Shown piece after piece: positions 1 through 8,833 of a stretch of DNA of 64,000 nucleotides. The translations under genes were made by a program, and so were the position numbers. The notes under the pieces were generated by a model that saw nothing but the letters and a program-made list of their open reading frames with translations, did not search any database and was not told the DNA's origin. Positions within the stretch are counted from its first letter, which is position 1; each line of letters begins with the position of its first letter. Source of the stretch: an uncultured Pelagibacteraceae bacterium (GTDB lineage Bacteria; Pseudomonadota; Alphaproteobacteria; Pelagibacterales; Pelagibacteraceae); the NCBI GenBank assembly GCA_902592445.1, contig CACJEN010000001.1:124001-188000 (forward strand), in the 5' to 3' direction.

Positions 1-398
1 ATTTCTGTTTCTATAATTTCCAAATCTCTTACTGGGTTTACATTAGGGTTGACATTTTGAATATCATCTGAATCAAAACATCTAATCATGTGGATAATTG
101 CGTCTACTTCTCTTATATGGGATAGAAATTTATTACCCAAACCTTCTCCTTTCGATGCACCTTTGACTAAACCTGCAATATCAACAAATGATATAGTTGT
201 ATAAATTTTTTTTTTGGATTTTGAAATATTTACTAAATTATCTAATCTCTCGTCAGGAACTGGAACTAAACCGATGTTAGGGTCGATTGTACAAAAAGGA
301 AAGTTAGCCGCCTGTGCTTTGCTAGAGTTAGTTAGTGCATTAAATAGAGTAGACTTACCCACGTTAGGTAATCCAACTATACCACATTTAAAACCCAT
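1..398 (-). CDS. ychF: Redox-regulated/ribosome-binding ATPase YchF (partial, N-terminal part)
   Basis: The minus-strand frame opens with an ATG at 398 and runs off the left edge, so only about 132 N-terminal residues are present. The start reads [20 protein letters not shown], which contains the P-loop GLPNVGKST typical of YchF/Obg-family P-loop NTPases; it is followed by [15 protein letters not shown], a YchF signature. YchF binds ribosomes and hydrolyses ATP in preference to GTP, and is linked to oxidative-stress control in other bacteria. The gene starts 4 bp after the pth stop codon, and pth-ychF is a common bacterial pair, so the two are probably co-transcribed. The identification is secure; the missing C-terminal TGS domain cannot be judged. 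Confidence 0.93.
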   Translation of the reverse strand, partial: MGFKCGIVGLPNVGKSTLFNALTNSSKAQAANFPFCTIDPNIGLVPVPDERLDNLVNISKSKKKIYTTISFVDIAGLVKGASKGEGLGNKFLSHIREVDAIIHMIRCFDSDDIQNVNPNVNPVRDLEIIETE

Positions 399-402
399 TA
401 AA

Positions 403-963
403 TTAATTATTATTTACAGTGCTAGAAAATAAATCCAATTTTTTATCAATTAAAATAGATAAAGACTCAATTATATTTGATGTAATTTTCTCTAAGTGTT
501 CTTGTTCATCATCTGTAAAATCATTTAAAACAAAGTCAGATACTGAAATCTTTTTATCTGGTTTTCCAATTCCAATTCTTACTCTAGAGTAATCTTTGCC
601 TATGAATTTATCAATTGATGCTATTCCATTGTGACCTGCGCTTGAACCGCCAAATTTTGCTTTTATTTTTCCGAACTCAACATCTAAATCATCATGAAAA
701 ACAATAACGTCCTCAGCATCCATTTTGAAGTACTCCAATAATTCTCGTATGCAAATTCCAGAATTATTCATAAAAGTTAATGGCTTTATAGCATAAATTT
801 TTTTTTCACCAATGTTACCAGTCGTAAGCAAGCCTTTAAATTTTGGTTTTTGTTTTGAAAGGCCAAATTTTTGATTTATTGCATCGACGACTTTAAATCC
901 AATATTGTGTCTATTATTATTTGAATTTGGGGTAGGGTTACCTAGGCCGACTAGTAACAGCAT
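403..963 (-). CDS. pth: Peptidyl-tRNA hydrolase
   Basis: A 186-residue cytosolic protein of normal Pth length. It releases peptides from peptidyl-tRNA that drops off the ribosome. The N-terminus [20 protein letters not shown] holds the family GLGNP motif and the conserved N..RHNIG segment with the catalytic histidine. Later come [10 protein letters not shown] (substrate-binding Asn), the HDDLD motif and [10 protein letters not shown]. It lies between rplY and ychF on the minus strand, an arrangement frequent in bacteria (rplY-pth-ychF). No anomaly was seen. Confidence 0.96.
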   Translation of the reverse strand: MLLLVGLGNPTPNSNNNRHNIGFKVVDAINQKFGLSKQKPKFKGLLTTGNIGEKKIYAIKPLTFMNNSGICIRELLEYFKMDAEDVIVFHDDLDVEFGKIKAKFGGSSAGHNGIASIDKFIGKDYSRVRIGIGKPDKKISVSDFVLNDFTDDEQEHLEKITSNIIESLSILIDKKLDLFSSTVNNN

Positions 964-993
964 AATTTTTTTTGATATATATCACTATTAAGA

Positions 994-1689
994 TTATTTT
1001 TTCTCAGCAGCTGGTTTAACTTCCTCTTTTGCTTTATCTTCTCCTTCAGCTGGCTTATCACCCTCAGCTTTAGTTTCACCCTCTGCACTAGCTTCCTCTG
1101 TAGCTTCGGCAGGTTTTTCAGGTTCTTTAACTACCGTTGGAGCAGCAACAGTCGAAATTACAAAATCTCTTCCTTGTATTGTTGGGGTTACATTTTCTGG
1201 TAATTTGATAAATGAAATTTTTATACTAGCACCAATGTCTAAACCTTCAAGATCCACCACTAATTCAGTTGGAATATTTTCAGTTGGACACCTTAGCTCT
1301 ACTTTTCTTCTAACAATGTTCAAAACCCCACCTCTTTTTAGCCCAGGTGAAAGTTCGTGATTAATAAATCTTACTGGTATTTCTAAAATAATTTTAGCAC
1401 CTTTTACAATTCTTAAAAAGTCAACATGTATAGGTTCATCTGTAACAGTATCAAAACTAATTTCTCTTGGTAAGACTTTTTGTTCTTTACCGTCTATAGT
1501 CATTAAGATTACATTTGATAAAAAATTCTCTTTATTAACTAAATTACTTACCTCTTTTTTAGAAAGAGAAATTTTTTCATTTGGATTTTCTCCACCATAA
1601 ATGATGCCAGGGACTTGTCCATTCTGTCTTAGAAGATTAACTTGACCTCTTGTCTTTGTATTTCTTATTGTTGCTTGAATTGTACTCAT
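994..1689 (-). CDS. rplY: 50S ribosomal protein L25 / general stress protein Ctc family
   Basis: A 231-residue protein of the long, two-domain L25/Ctc type, which binds 5S rRNA in the large ribosomal subunit. Residues 1-95 form the L25 domain, including GQVPGIIYGG and a VHVDFLR-like segment (here IHVDFLRI). The middle is the TL5-like beta domain (SPGLKRGGVLNIV and VDLEGLDIG are visible). The last roughly 45 residues are a low-complexity tail of Glu, Ala, Lys and Pro, as in many alphaproteobacterial L25 proteins. It is followed by pth after 30 bp and preceded by prs, so a prs-rplY-pth-ychF transcription unit is likely. Confidence 0.95.
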   Translation of the reverse strand: MSTIQATIRNTKTRGQVNLLRQNGQVPGIIYGGENPNEKISLSKKEVSNLVNKENFLSNVILMTIDGKEQKVLPREISFDTVTDEPIHVDFLRIVKGAKIILEIPVRFINHELSPGLKRGGVLNIVRRKVELRCPTENIPTELVVDLEGLDIGASIKISFIKLPENVTPTIQGRDFVISTVAAPTVVKEPEKPAEATEEASAEGETKAEGDKPAEGEDKAKEEVKPAAEKK

Positions 1690-1734
1690 AAAATTGAGGC
1701 GTTTTAACTTATGAAATATAGATTTACAAGTAAA

Positions 1735-2667
1735 TTATTTGAATAAATCTGATACAGAAGTTGAGTTAGATATTCTTTTAATTGCTTCCCCAACTAAATT
1801 GGAGATAGTTAATACTTCAATATTCTTGATATTTTTTACTTTTGCAGCGTTATCGATGGTATCAGTTATTACTAAATTTTTAATATTGGATTTTTTTATT
1901 TTATTTTCAGCTCCCCCACTTAAAACGCCATGAGTCACATAAACATGAACATCCTTTGCTCCTCTTTTTTTTAAAGCAGTTGCTGCATTTACTATTGTGC
2001 CACCTGAGTCGATGATGTCATCAACAATTATACAAGTTTTTCCTCTTACATCTCCTATAATATTCATGACCTGTGATTGACCTGCCTTTGGTCTTCTTTT
2101 ATCAACAATTGCAAGTCCTACATTAAGAATTTTTCCAAGCGATCTAGCTCTCTCTGTGCCACCAACATCTGGAGCTATACAAATCAAATTTTTAGTTTTT
2201 ATCTTTTTTTTTACATGTCTTGCAAAAATAGGTGTAGCAAATAAGTTATCAACTGGAATATCAAAGAAACCTTGAATTTGACCTGCATGTAAGTCTACAG
2301 TTACAACTCTATCGGCACCAGCTTTTTCAATTAAATTAGAGACTAACTTTGCAGAAATAGATGTACGAGGTACTACTTTTCTATCTTGTCTGGCGTATCC
2401 AAAATATGGAATTACAGCAGTTATATTTTTAGCTGAAGATCTTTTTAATGCATCTATGCATAGCAATAACTCCATAAGGTTATCATTAGCTGGTGAAGAT
2501 ACTGACTGAATTACAAAAATACTATTTCCTCTAATATTTTCATTTATTTCAATATAAATTTCTCCGTCTGAAAATTTTCTTATACTTGAATTAACTAATC
2601 TATTTTTTAAAAATTTAGATATTTTTTGACTAAGATTTTTATTACTGTTACCTGTGAGAAGTTTCAT
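1735..2667 (-). CDS. prs: Ribose-phosphate pyrophosphokinase (PRPP synthetase)
   Basis: This 310-residue enzyme makes PRPP from ribose 5-phosphate and ATP, feeding purine, pyrimidine, histidine and NAD synthesis. The N-terminal half has the FSDGEIYIEINENIRG segment and the YFGYARQDRK flexible-loop motif; VTVDLHAGQIQGFF is the divalent-metal and subunit-interface signature. The C-terminal half carries the PRPP-binding motif CIIVDDIIDSGGTI. Length and motifs match class I enzymes. It is close to rplY (45 bp) and downstream of pgeF (12 bp), on the same strand. Confidence 0.97.
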   Translation of the reverse strand: MKLLTGNSNKNLSQKISKFLKNRLVNSSIRKFSDGEIYIEINENIRGNSIFVIQSVSSPANDNLMELLLCIDALKRSSAKNITAVIPYFGYARQDRKVVPRTSISAKLVSNLIEKAGADRVVTVDLHAGQIQGFFDIPVDNLFATPIFARHVKKKIKTKNLICIAPDVGGTERARSLGKILNVGLAIVDKRRPKAGQSQVMNIIGDVRGKTCIIVDDIIDSGGTIVNAATALKKRGAKDVHVYVTHGVLSGGAENKIKKSNIKNLVITDTIDNAAKVKNIKNIEVLTISNLVGEAIKRISNSTSVSDLFK

Positions 2668-2679
2668 TTTGAAGATTGA

Positions 2680-3432
2680 CTATTTAATCATAATTACTGA
2701 TATATTTCTACCATAATCATTAAATTTTTCATTTATTGATCTTCTGGAACTAAAAAACTTATTTTTTTTAGGGTAAGTGTCTTTATTAATTATTTCTATT
2801 TTTTTGACGTTACTTTTTTTTAATTGTGATTTTATATACGAATTTAGACTAAAAAAAATTTTATCATTATAAAATTTAAAGTACTTTTTATTTTGAATGG
2901 ATTTTCTGACAAATTTTTTTAAGAAATCGTTTTTTACCTCATAATTTTTTATAGATATGCAGGGACCAATAACAGCTATCAAGTCTGTCATTTTTGATCC
3001 TTTTTCTCTCAATTTGTTTAAAGTATTTTTTATAATATTTTTATAGGCACCCTTCCAACCTGCATGCAATGCGGCTATATTTTGTCTTTTTGGATCAAAA
3101 ATTAAAACTGGCGCACAATCTGCAGTTAAAATTCCTAAGGCTAAATTTTTCTTATTTGTAATTAAGCCATCACCAATAAATCTATTTATTGTATTTTTAT
3201 TAATAAACTTTACTCTGCTACTGTGAATTTGGTTTAACAAAACTAAGTTATTATCAGCCACTTTTATTTTTTTTGAAACTTTCTTTAAATTTAGCAAAAC
3301 GCTTCTTTTTTTATCCTTTGAGCCAATACCACAATTTAGACTTTTATAAATACCATTTGAATAACCTCCCTCAGAGTTAAAAAATCCATGAGATATATTT
3401 TTAAAATTTGATAGCAATCTTGATTTAATCAT
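2680..3432 (-). CDS. pgeF: Laccase-domain (YfiH/PgeF) purine nucleoside phosphorylase-like protein
   Basis: A 250-residue member of the YfiH/PgeF family (DUF152, 'multicopper polyphenol oxidase'). Characterised homologues act on purine nucleosides, or proof-read peptidoglycan precursors in E. coli. The metal-site residues are recognisable: His in LLNQIHSSRV, Cys in ILTADCAPVLIFD and His in AALHAGWKGAYKNI. Its ATG overlaps the TGA of the upstream methyltransferase gene by 4 bp (ATGA), which implies translational coupling. The family assignment is firm; the exact substrate in this organism is not shown by the sequence. Confidence 0.9.
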   Translation of the reverse strand: MIKSRLLSNFKNISHGFFNSEGGYSNGIYKSLNCGIGSKDKKRSVLLNLKKVSKKIKVADNNLVLLNQIHSSRVKFINKNTINRFIGDGLITNKKNLALGILTADCAPVLIFDPKRQNIAALHAGWKGAYKNIIKNTLNKLREKGSKMTDLIAVIGPCISIKNYEVKNDFLKKFVRKSIQNKKYFKFYNDKIFFSLNSYIKSQLKKSNVKKIEIINKDTYPKKNKFFSSRRSINEKFNDYGRNISVIMIK

Positions 3433-4460
3433 TTAAATCCCATACTAAACTTATTTTTTTTGTTAGTAGCAAACATTACTTTGAACAATTTTCCCATTTG
3501 TTTGCCATCGACTAATCTTTGTATCCTGTAATATAAATCTGATTTTTTATTAAAACTTAAATTTTTACTTACCAATTCGGCCCTCTCAAATATCCCCATA
3601 TTAGTCAAGAATTCACCTTGAGTTGTGATTTTTACTTTATCTAAATTTTTTTTAAATTTTTTTAAATAAAAATTAAAGTTTAATAGGTGAGTAATATCAG
3701 ACTGGTAAATGTTATTTAAAAAATCTACTTTTTTGTGATTTTTTACACATTGGACAGTGTCTGACATTTTCTTTTCAAGGTATCCATAATCAATTATTAA
3801 TATGCCCCCATTATTTTTTTTAACAATTGATGATATTTTGCTTATTTTTGAAATTGATTTTGGTGAAACCTCGATAAAATTTTGATTTTTTTTTATCTTC
3901 TCACCTAATATTTTTTCAATTTCAACTAATTTCCTTTTTATTTTTTTAAAAAAATATTTATTTTTTTTTCTAGTAATATATTTTTCAAACCATTCATTAT
4001 TTTCTTTTGTAAAATGTTTTACTGGAAGAGAGTCAAAAAATTCATTAGCTAAAAAAATTGATGGATTTTTTTTAATCTCATTAAGATTTTTTATCCATTG
4101 AATTTTATTTAAACTATTCCTTTTTTTTTGGATTTTAATTAATTCTGGGCTAATTTCCAAAATGTAAAAATTGCAGCTTTGTTTGAAATGCTTAAAGTTG
4201 CTAATTGATTTATTTATTTGATACATCATTTCACCTGTGCCTGCACCTAGCTCAATTATATTTAAGTTTTCTGGTTTCCCCAATTTTTCCCAAAATCCAA
4301 CTAGCCAAATTGCAATCATTTCAGAAAAATGAACAGAAATTTGTGGAGAGGTAATGAAATCACCATTCTCACCAATAGGATTTTTATTTATGTAATATCC
4401 TTTTTTTTTATCGTATAGAGAATGTTCTATAAATTTATCTAAAGGAATTGCTTTTTCCAT
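3429..4460 (-). CDS. MidA/NDUFAF7-family SAM-dependent methyltransferase
   Basis: A class I methyltransferase of the MidA/NDUFAF7 (DUF185) family; the mitochondrial homologue methylates an arginine of a complex I subunit. The SAM-binding motif reads IIELGAGTGEMMYQI, and the N-terminus carries the family hallmarks IPLDKFIEHSLYDKKKGYY and GDFITSPQIS. The ATG at 4460 was chosen because the family starts just before this block. An upstream in-frame ATG at 4505 would add 15 hydrophobic residues lying wholly inside lgt. With the 4460 start the gene still overlaps the 3' end of lgt by 26 bp. Whether it targets complex I here is inference. Confidence 0.85.
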   Translation of the reverse strand: MEKAIPLDKFIEHSLYDKKKGYYINKNPIGENGDFITSPQISVHFSEMIAIWLVGFWEKLGKPENLNIIELGAGTGEMMYQINKSISNFKHFKQSCNFYILEISPELIKIQKKRNSLNKIQWIKNLNEIKKNPSIFLANEFFDSLPVKHFTKENNEWFEKYITRKKNKYFFKKIKRKLVEIEKILGEKIKKNQNFIEVSPKSISKISKISSIVKKNNGGILIIDYGYLEKKMSDTVQCVKNHKKVDFLNNIYQSDITHLLNFNFYLKKFKKNLDKVKITTQGEFLTNMGIFERAELVSKNLSFNKKSDLYYRIQRLVDGKQMGKLFKVMFATNKKNKFSMGFK

Positions 4461-5217
4461 AAATAAGATAATATAAATATATCCCAGCCAATAAAGTGAA
4501 TACACTTATCAATTGACCCATAGTAAAGTTCATCATTACAAAACCTAATTGAGCATCAGGTTCTCTTGAAAATTCAATAACAAATCTAAATATTGAATAA
4601 AGAATTAAAAATAATGCCGAAATTAAACCACTCTGCGGAGATAGCTTTTTGTATAGATAATTTAACACAATAAATAAAACTAAACCCTCAAATATTGCCT
4701 CATAGATTTGAGATGGATGTCGGTTTAAGTCATCTACTTTGATAAATTTAACTGACCAAGATAACTTAGTTTCTCTTCCATAAAGTTCAGAATTTATAAA
4801 ATTTGAAACTCTACCCAAAAATATACCTACTGGTGCTGTCACAGCTACTAAATCTAAAAAATAAAATGGATTGATTTTTTTATTTTTGGAAAAAAATATT
4901 GTTACAATTATAATTCCAATTAATGCTCCATGGAAAGACATTCCACCACTCCATATCATTATTATTTCAACAGGATTATTAAAATAATATTTGAAATTAT
5001 AAAAAAATACGTATCCCAACCTACCACCAACTACAATTCCAATAATTAAATAACTAATATAGTCGCTAAATAAATCTTTAATCTTAGGGTCATTAATTAG
5101 AAATTTATTGCAATATACCCAACCGAAAATAATCCCAAAAATATATGATAACGAGTACCATCTAATATCAAAAGAAAATACTTGAAAAGCAACTGGATCA
5201 AAATTATTGATAAACAT
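4435..5217 (-). CDS. lgt: Prolipoprotein diacylglyceryl transferase
   Basis: A 260-residue polytopic inner-membrane enzyme that moves diacylglycerol from phosphatidylglycerol to the lipobox cysteine of prolipoproteins. Visible family motifs are MSFHGALIGI (catalytic His region), GRVSNFINSELYGR (the Lgt signature) and RHPSQIYEA. About seven hydrophobic segments are spread along the chain, and the length fits the family. It is divergent from the ubiK-like gene across only 39 bp and overlaps the downstream methyltransferase. BamD at 51318 is a likely lipoprotein client. Confidence 0.96.
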   Translation of the reverse strand: MFINNFDPVAFQVFSFDIRWYSLSYIFGIIFGWVYCNKFLINDPKIKDLFSDYISYLIIGIVVGGRLGYVFFYNFKYYFNNPVEIIMIWSGGMSFHGALIGIIIVTIFFSKNKKINPFYFLDLVAVTAPVGIFLGRVSNFINSELYGRETKLSWSVKFIKVDDLNRHPSQIYEAIFEGLVLFIVLNYLYKKLSPQSGLISALFLILYSIFRFVIEFSREPDAQLGFVMMNFTMGQLISVFTLLAGIYLYYLIYGKSNSFR

Positions 5218-5256
5218 TATTAATTATAAATAATATAATTTTAGTATTTAATTATT

Positions 5257-5508
5257 ATGTCAAAATCAAGATTTGTATTCGATAAATTTGCAAAGTTATT
5301 AGAACAAGGGCTAGTTAGTTACAAAGACTTAAGTGATGAGGTAATAAATATTTTAAAATCCAAAAGAGATGAAATAATATTTAGAATGAAGCTTGCAAGT
5401 AAGGAGGAGATTGAAATCTTAAATAAGAGAATTGCCATACTTGAAAAAAGAATTGAACAATCAAAAAAAATTAAAAATTCAAGAAGTTCTAAAAAGGCAA
5501 AGAAATAG
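5257..5508 (+). CDS. UbiK/YqiC (BMFP-domain) accessory factor
   Basis: An 83-residue protein matching the UbiK/YqiC family, a short helical accessory factor for aerobic ubiquinone synthesis, also described as a membrane-fusogenic coiled coil. The first half is amphipathic helix (FVFDKFAKLLEQGL). The C-terminal half is a heptad-like coiled coil, ASKEEIEILNKRIAILEKRI, ending in a lysine-rich tail. It runs plus-strand out of the 39-bp gap shared with lgt, and its 3' end overlaps the convergent histidine kinase by 20 bp. The family is called on length, coiled-coil layout and the EE..L..R...LE pattern; the role in ubiquinone synthesis is inferred. Confidence 0.75.
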   Translation: MSKSRFVFDKFAKLLEQGLVSYKDLSDEVINILKSKRDEIIFRMKLASKEEIEILNKRIAILEKRIEQSKKIKNSRSSKKAKK

Positions 5509-6802
5509 AAACTTCTAAACCACCAAATTTAGACTTACCAAAGTTAATGTCTCCACCATGAGATCTGCAAATATCAGATGCTATTGATAAACCTAGTCCT
5601 ACACTTGATTTACTTTCAGATCTGCTTTTATCAATTTTATAAAATGGTTTGATTATATTTTCATGCTCTTTTTTTGGTACACCTGGACCGTCATCTGATA
5701 CTGTTATTTTTAGATTTTCTTTTTGTCTTTCCATATTTATTTCAACTTTTTTTGCGTATTTTAGAGAGTTATCTATTAAGTTATTTATACATCTTGCAAT
5801 AAGATTTTTTCTTCCATTAAAGTAAATTTCTTGCTTAAAATTTTGAATTATATTTGGATTGTTGTAATTATTAATTAATTTTAAAATAAGTTCTGAGATA
5901 TCAAAAGTCTCGGTTTTATCCTTCGCTCCAGTACTTGCAAACTGTAAATACTCATTAAGCATTTTCTCCATATCATCTACATCAGATGATAATTTCTTAG
6001 ATAAATTTTTATCTTTTATCATTGCTAGTTGAAGCTTTATTCTTGTTAAAGGAGTTCTTAAATCGTGACTTATACCTGAGAGCATTTCAGATCTTTGATT
6101 TAAATGACGAATAATCCTTTTTCTCATTTTGTCAAACTCTTGACCAGCTTTTCTGATTTCTAAAGCACCAGAGGGTCTAAATTCGTCTAGATCTTCACCT
6201 CTACCAAATTTCTCTGAGGCTTCTGCTAATTTTATTATTGGTCTAGTCTGATTTTTTAAAAATATTATTGCAATAGCAATCATCAAAAATGCAGGTAGAG
6301 TAATCCATAATCCAAATAATCTTGCTGAACTTGTTGTCAATCTACTTCTTGGTACAAAAAATTGGAAATAACCATCTACATGTTGAATTTTTATATCAAC
6401 TATATCTTTATAGTTAGTTGTATTAAACCAATAAACAAAGTGTTTACTTTTTAATTCTCTTCTTAATGATCTATCAAGAGGACTAAACCATCTTTCAGGT
6501 ATGTCACCAGGAATTACCTTTCCTTCTTTGTGTTGAATTTCAATTTGTAGATTACTTTTAAATAAATTAATAATATAATCTTTATCTTGCTGATCATTTT
6601 CATAAGCATCAATAAATGTTTTTATTTCAGCCACAAGACCTCTTGTCATTCCTGCATTTGTTTTGATCCATAAACTATCAAAGAAGACTAAAGATATCGT
6701 AACCTGCAATACTACAATGGGTACAGCTACAATTAGTAGTCCTCTGTAAAATAACCTTTTTGGGAGCAAATTTTTGATATGATCACTCAATCCATAAAAC
6801 AT
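5489..6802 (-). CDS. envZ: EnvZ-type membrane sensor histidine kinase
   Basis: The chosen start gives a protein of 437 residues: an N-terminal membrane helix, a periplasmic region of about 120 residues, a second helix (LWITLPAFLMIAIAIIFL), then a HAMP linker. The dimerisation/phosphotransfer domain has the H-box SGISHDLRTPLTRIKL. The ATPase domain has an N-box (INNLIDNSLKYA), a G1 box (DDGPGVP) and a G2 box (VGLGLSIA). The ATG at 6802 is preferred over one at 6856 because it leaves a 20-bp overlap with the regulator gene rather than 74 bp. It probably phosphorylates the regulator encoded just upstream; the stimulus cannot be told from sequence. Confidence 0.9.
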   Translation of the reverse strand: MFYGLSDHIKNLLPKRLFYRGLLIVAVPIVVLQVTISLVFFDSLWIKTNAGMTRGLVAEIKTFIDAYENDQQDKDYIINLFKSNLQIEIQHKEGKVIPGDIPERWFSPLDRSLRRELKSKHFVYWFNTTNYKDIVDIKIQHVDGYFQFFVPRSRLTTSSARLFGLWITLPAFLMIAIAIIFLKNQTRPIIKLAEASEKFGRGEDLDEFRPSGALEIRKAGQEFDKMRKRIIRHLNQRSEMLSGISHDLRTPLTRIKLQLAMIKDKNLSKKLSSDVDDMEKMLNEYLQFASTGAKDKTETFDISELILKLINNYNNPNIIQNFKQEIYFNGRKNLIARCINNLIDNSLKYAKKVEINMERQKENLKITVSDDGPGVPKKEHENIIKPFYKIDKSRSESKSSVGLGLSIASDICRSHGGDINFGKSKFGGLEVSISLPF

Positions 6803-7460
6803 ATCCTTCTCCTCTGATTGTTTGAAGATATTTTGGACTTTTCGGATTTTCTTCAATTTTTTTTCTTAATCTAGTAATAATCACGTCAATCGATCTTTCC
6901 TTATCTAGGTCTATTAAATTTCCTATTTCCTCACGTTTAAATATTTTCCCTGGCAAATTTATCATTTTTTCTAATATAATTTTTTCAGTATTATTTATTT
7001 TAAAGTTTTGGCCTCCTCTAATTATAAATAATTTGTTTAGATCTATTTTAATGCTTCCAAATTCAATTACTCTTTTCCGAGTGTTTTTCTTAGTTTTGTT
7101 TAAGATATTATTTATCCTTAATACTAGTTCTTTAGGTTCAAATGGCTTTGGCAAATAATCATCTGCTCCAATCGCAAGACCCTCGACTCTTTCAGAGGCT
7201 TCTCCTTTGGCTGTCAAGAGTATTATAGGAGTATTTAGTTTTGCCTTGTTTTCATTTGTGAACTCTAAGCCACTTTTGCCCGGCATCATTATGTCTAATA
7301 CAATTAAATCAAACTTAACTGTTTTAACTTTTTCGAAAGCATCCTCAGCACTTTCAGCTGTAGAAACTAAAAAATTATTTTGGTCTAGATATTGTTTTAC
7401 AAGACTTCTAATACCATCGTCATCATCCACGACTAATATATGCGCTTTAAAATTTTTCAT
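6783..7460 (-). CDS. ompR: OmpR/PetR-type response regulator
   Basis: A 225-residue two-domain regulator. The receiver domain (1-120) has the acidic pair in VVDDDDGIRSL, the phosphoacceptor Asp in LIVLDIMMPGKSG, the conserved Thr/Ala in ILLTAKGE and Lys in DYLPKPF. The C-terminal winged-helix DNA-binding domain ends IRGEGYVLWIE, as in the OmpR subfamily. Its 5' end overlaps marR by 14 bp and its 3' end overlaps the kinase gene. The marR-ompR order recalls the petP-petR pair of Rhodobacter, where PetR controls respiratory cytochrome genes; that role here is inference only. Confidence 0.92.
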   Translation of the reverse strand: MKNFKAHILVVDDDDGIRSLVKQYLDQNNFLVSTAESAEDAFEKVKTVKFDLIVLDIMMPGKSGLEFTNENKAKLNTPIILLTAKGEASERVEGLAIGADDYLPKPFEPKELVLRINNILNKTKKNTRKRVIEFGSIKIDLNKLFIIRGGQNFKINNTEKIILEKMINLPGKIFKREEIGNLIDLDKERSIDVIITRLRKKIEENPKSPKYLQTIRGEGYVLWIE

Positions 7461-7890
7461 TAATTATTTTCTTTAAAACATTATCGAAACTAACTACTTC
7501 ATTTGATTCAGAACGTAGAAATGCTTTATATAATCTTCTTTTTTGAATGCTAAATATTTCTTCAAATAATTTTATTCCACTTTCAGTTAAATATACGTGC
7601 TTAATACGAGTGTCTTTCTCATCTTTTTTGTAATTAATAGCCTTTAGTTTAATTAAATCCTTTAAAACTCTGTTAAGGCTTTGTTTCGTTACTTTTAATT
7701 TTTTTAAAAGTTCAGATATGGTTATGCCTTCGTATAATGAAATTAAATGAATAACTTTGTTATGAGCTACACCAATTGAGTATTTATCTAATATATTTTT
7801 GGCATCTGACACGGTTTCTCTATATCCCATAAATATTTTTTCAATGTATTGTTTCAGTTCATGATCTTTTAGATATAAAAGTTTTTTCAT
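7447..7890 (-). CDS. MarR-family transcriptional regulator (PetP-like)
   Basis: A 147-residue winged-helix regulator. The helix-turn-helix region reads ITISELLKKLKVTKQSLNRV, and the wing carries a charged turn, KDEKDTRIKHVYLTESG, the MarR-family DxR signature. It is the first gene of the marR-ompR-envZ unit and overlaps ompR by 14 bp. It is divergent from ilvE across 61 bp that contain a short inverted repeat (7904-7917), so autoregulation is plausible. The resemblance to Rhodobacter PetP rests on gene order and family, not on a tested alignment. Confidence 0.88.
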   Translation of the reverse strand: MKKLLYLKDHELKQYIEKIFMGYRETVSDAKNILDKYSIGVAHNKVIHLISLYEGITISELLKKLKVTKQSLNRVLKDLIKLKAINYKKDEKDTRIKHVYLTESGIKLFEEIFSIQKRRLYKAFLRSESNEVVSFDNVLKKIINEKF

Positions 7891-7903
7891 ATTGGTAAGT
7901 TAT

Positions 7904-7917
7904 ATTGACATATCAAT
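7904..7917. promoter_or_regulatory. Inverted repeat between marR and ilvE (candidate MarR operator)
   Basis: ATTGA-CATA-TCAAT, 5-bp arms around a 4-bp centre, lies 14 bp upstream of the marR start. On the plus strand it contains a consensus -35 hexamer TTGACA (7905-7910), with AT-rich -10-like hexamers 15-17 bp downstream, before ilvE. On the minus strand it supplies TTGATA. A MarR dimer bound here would cover both divergent promoters. The repeat is seen directly; its function is inferred. Confidence 0.4.
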
Positions 7918-7951
7918 TATACAAATATATTTTTAAAAAATATTTTTTTTT

Positions 7952-8833
7952 ATGATACCCTACGATAAACGCTCTGGAAAAATCTGGTATAATAATGAAC
8001 TTGTAGACTGGCAAGATGTCAATGTTCATGTTTTAAGTCATGGATTACATTATGGTAGTTGCGTATTTGAGGGAGAGAGAGTTTATGATGGAAATATCTT
8101 TAAATTGGAAGAACATACGGATAGATTTTTTTATTCAGCTGAAAGATTGGGTTTTAAGATTCCTTTCTCAAAAGAAGAAATAAATATCGCTAGCAATAAA
8201 ATTATATTAACTCAAAATGTTCAAAATGGTTATGTAAGACCAGTTGCTTGGAGAGGAAGTGAAATGATGGCGATTTCAGCCCAGCAGACGAAAATTCATG
8301 TTGCTATAGCTACATGGGAGTGGGGTTCGTATTTCGATCCGAATTTAAAAATTAAGGGAATAAAATTAAATATTTCTAACTGGAGACGCCCTGCACCAAA
8401 TACTATACCATGGGATACTAAAGCATCAGGTTTATATATGATTTGCACTCTATCAAAGCATGAGGCGGAGGCACAAGGATATACCGACTCACTTATGCTT
8501 GATCATGAAGGCAATATTGCAGAAGCTACAGGAGCAAACGTTTTTTTCAAGGATCAAAATAATGAGTTGCATACCCCAATTCCAGACTCGTTTTTAGATG
8601 GTATAACCAGAAGAACAGTGATTGAAATTGCAAAATCAAAAAATATAAAAGTAAATGAGAGAAAAATTAAGCCAGATGAGATGTCAAATTTTGTTGGTTG
8701 TTTTTTAACAGGTACTGCTGCGGAAATTACACCTGTGTCTCAGATTGCTCAGCATAATTTTAAAGTTTGTGATACAATTATGGATCTTTCTGACAGTTAC
8801 CAACAGATTGTAAGAAAAAAGAAGGCTGCTTAA
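7952..8833 (+). CDS. ilvE: Branched-chain amino acid aminotransferase
   Basis: A 293-residue class IV PLP aminotransferase that transfers amino groups between glutamate and the keto acids of Leu, Ile and Val. Visible elements: HGLHYGSCVFEG near the N-terminus, WDTKASGLYMICTLSKHEA around the catalytic lysine (the Lys of TKASG is the likely Schiff-base residue), EGNIAEATGANVFF, and LTGTAAEITPVSQI, which binds the cofactor phosphate. The length is normal. It is divergent from marR and convergent with pgsA (4-bp overlap of the ends). Confidence 0.94.
   Translation: MIPYDKRSGKIWYNNELVDWQDVNVHVLSHGLHYGSCVFEGERVYDGNIFKLEEHTDRFFYSAERLGFKIPFSKEEINIASNKIILTQNVQNGYVRPVAWRGSEMMAISAQQTKIHVAIATWEWGSYFDPNLKIKGIKLNISNWRRPAPNTIPWDTKASGLYMICTLSKHEAEAQGYTDSLMLDHEGNIAEATGANVFFKDQNNELHTPIPDSFLDGITRRTVIEIAKSKNIKVNERKIKPDEMSNFVGCFLTGTAAEITPVSQIAQHNFKVCDTIMDLSDSYQQIVRKKKAA

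Noticed and set aside
1000-1130. Repetitive Glu/Ala/Lys/Pro coding in the rplY 3' end as a possible repeat element
   Set aside because: It is a low-complexity protein tail of the kind common in alphaproteobacterial L25, not a DNA repeat.
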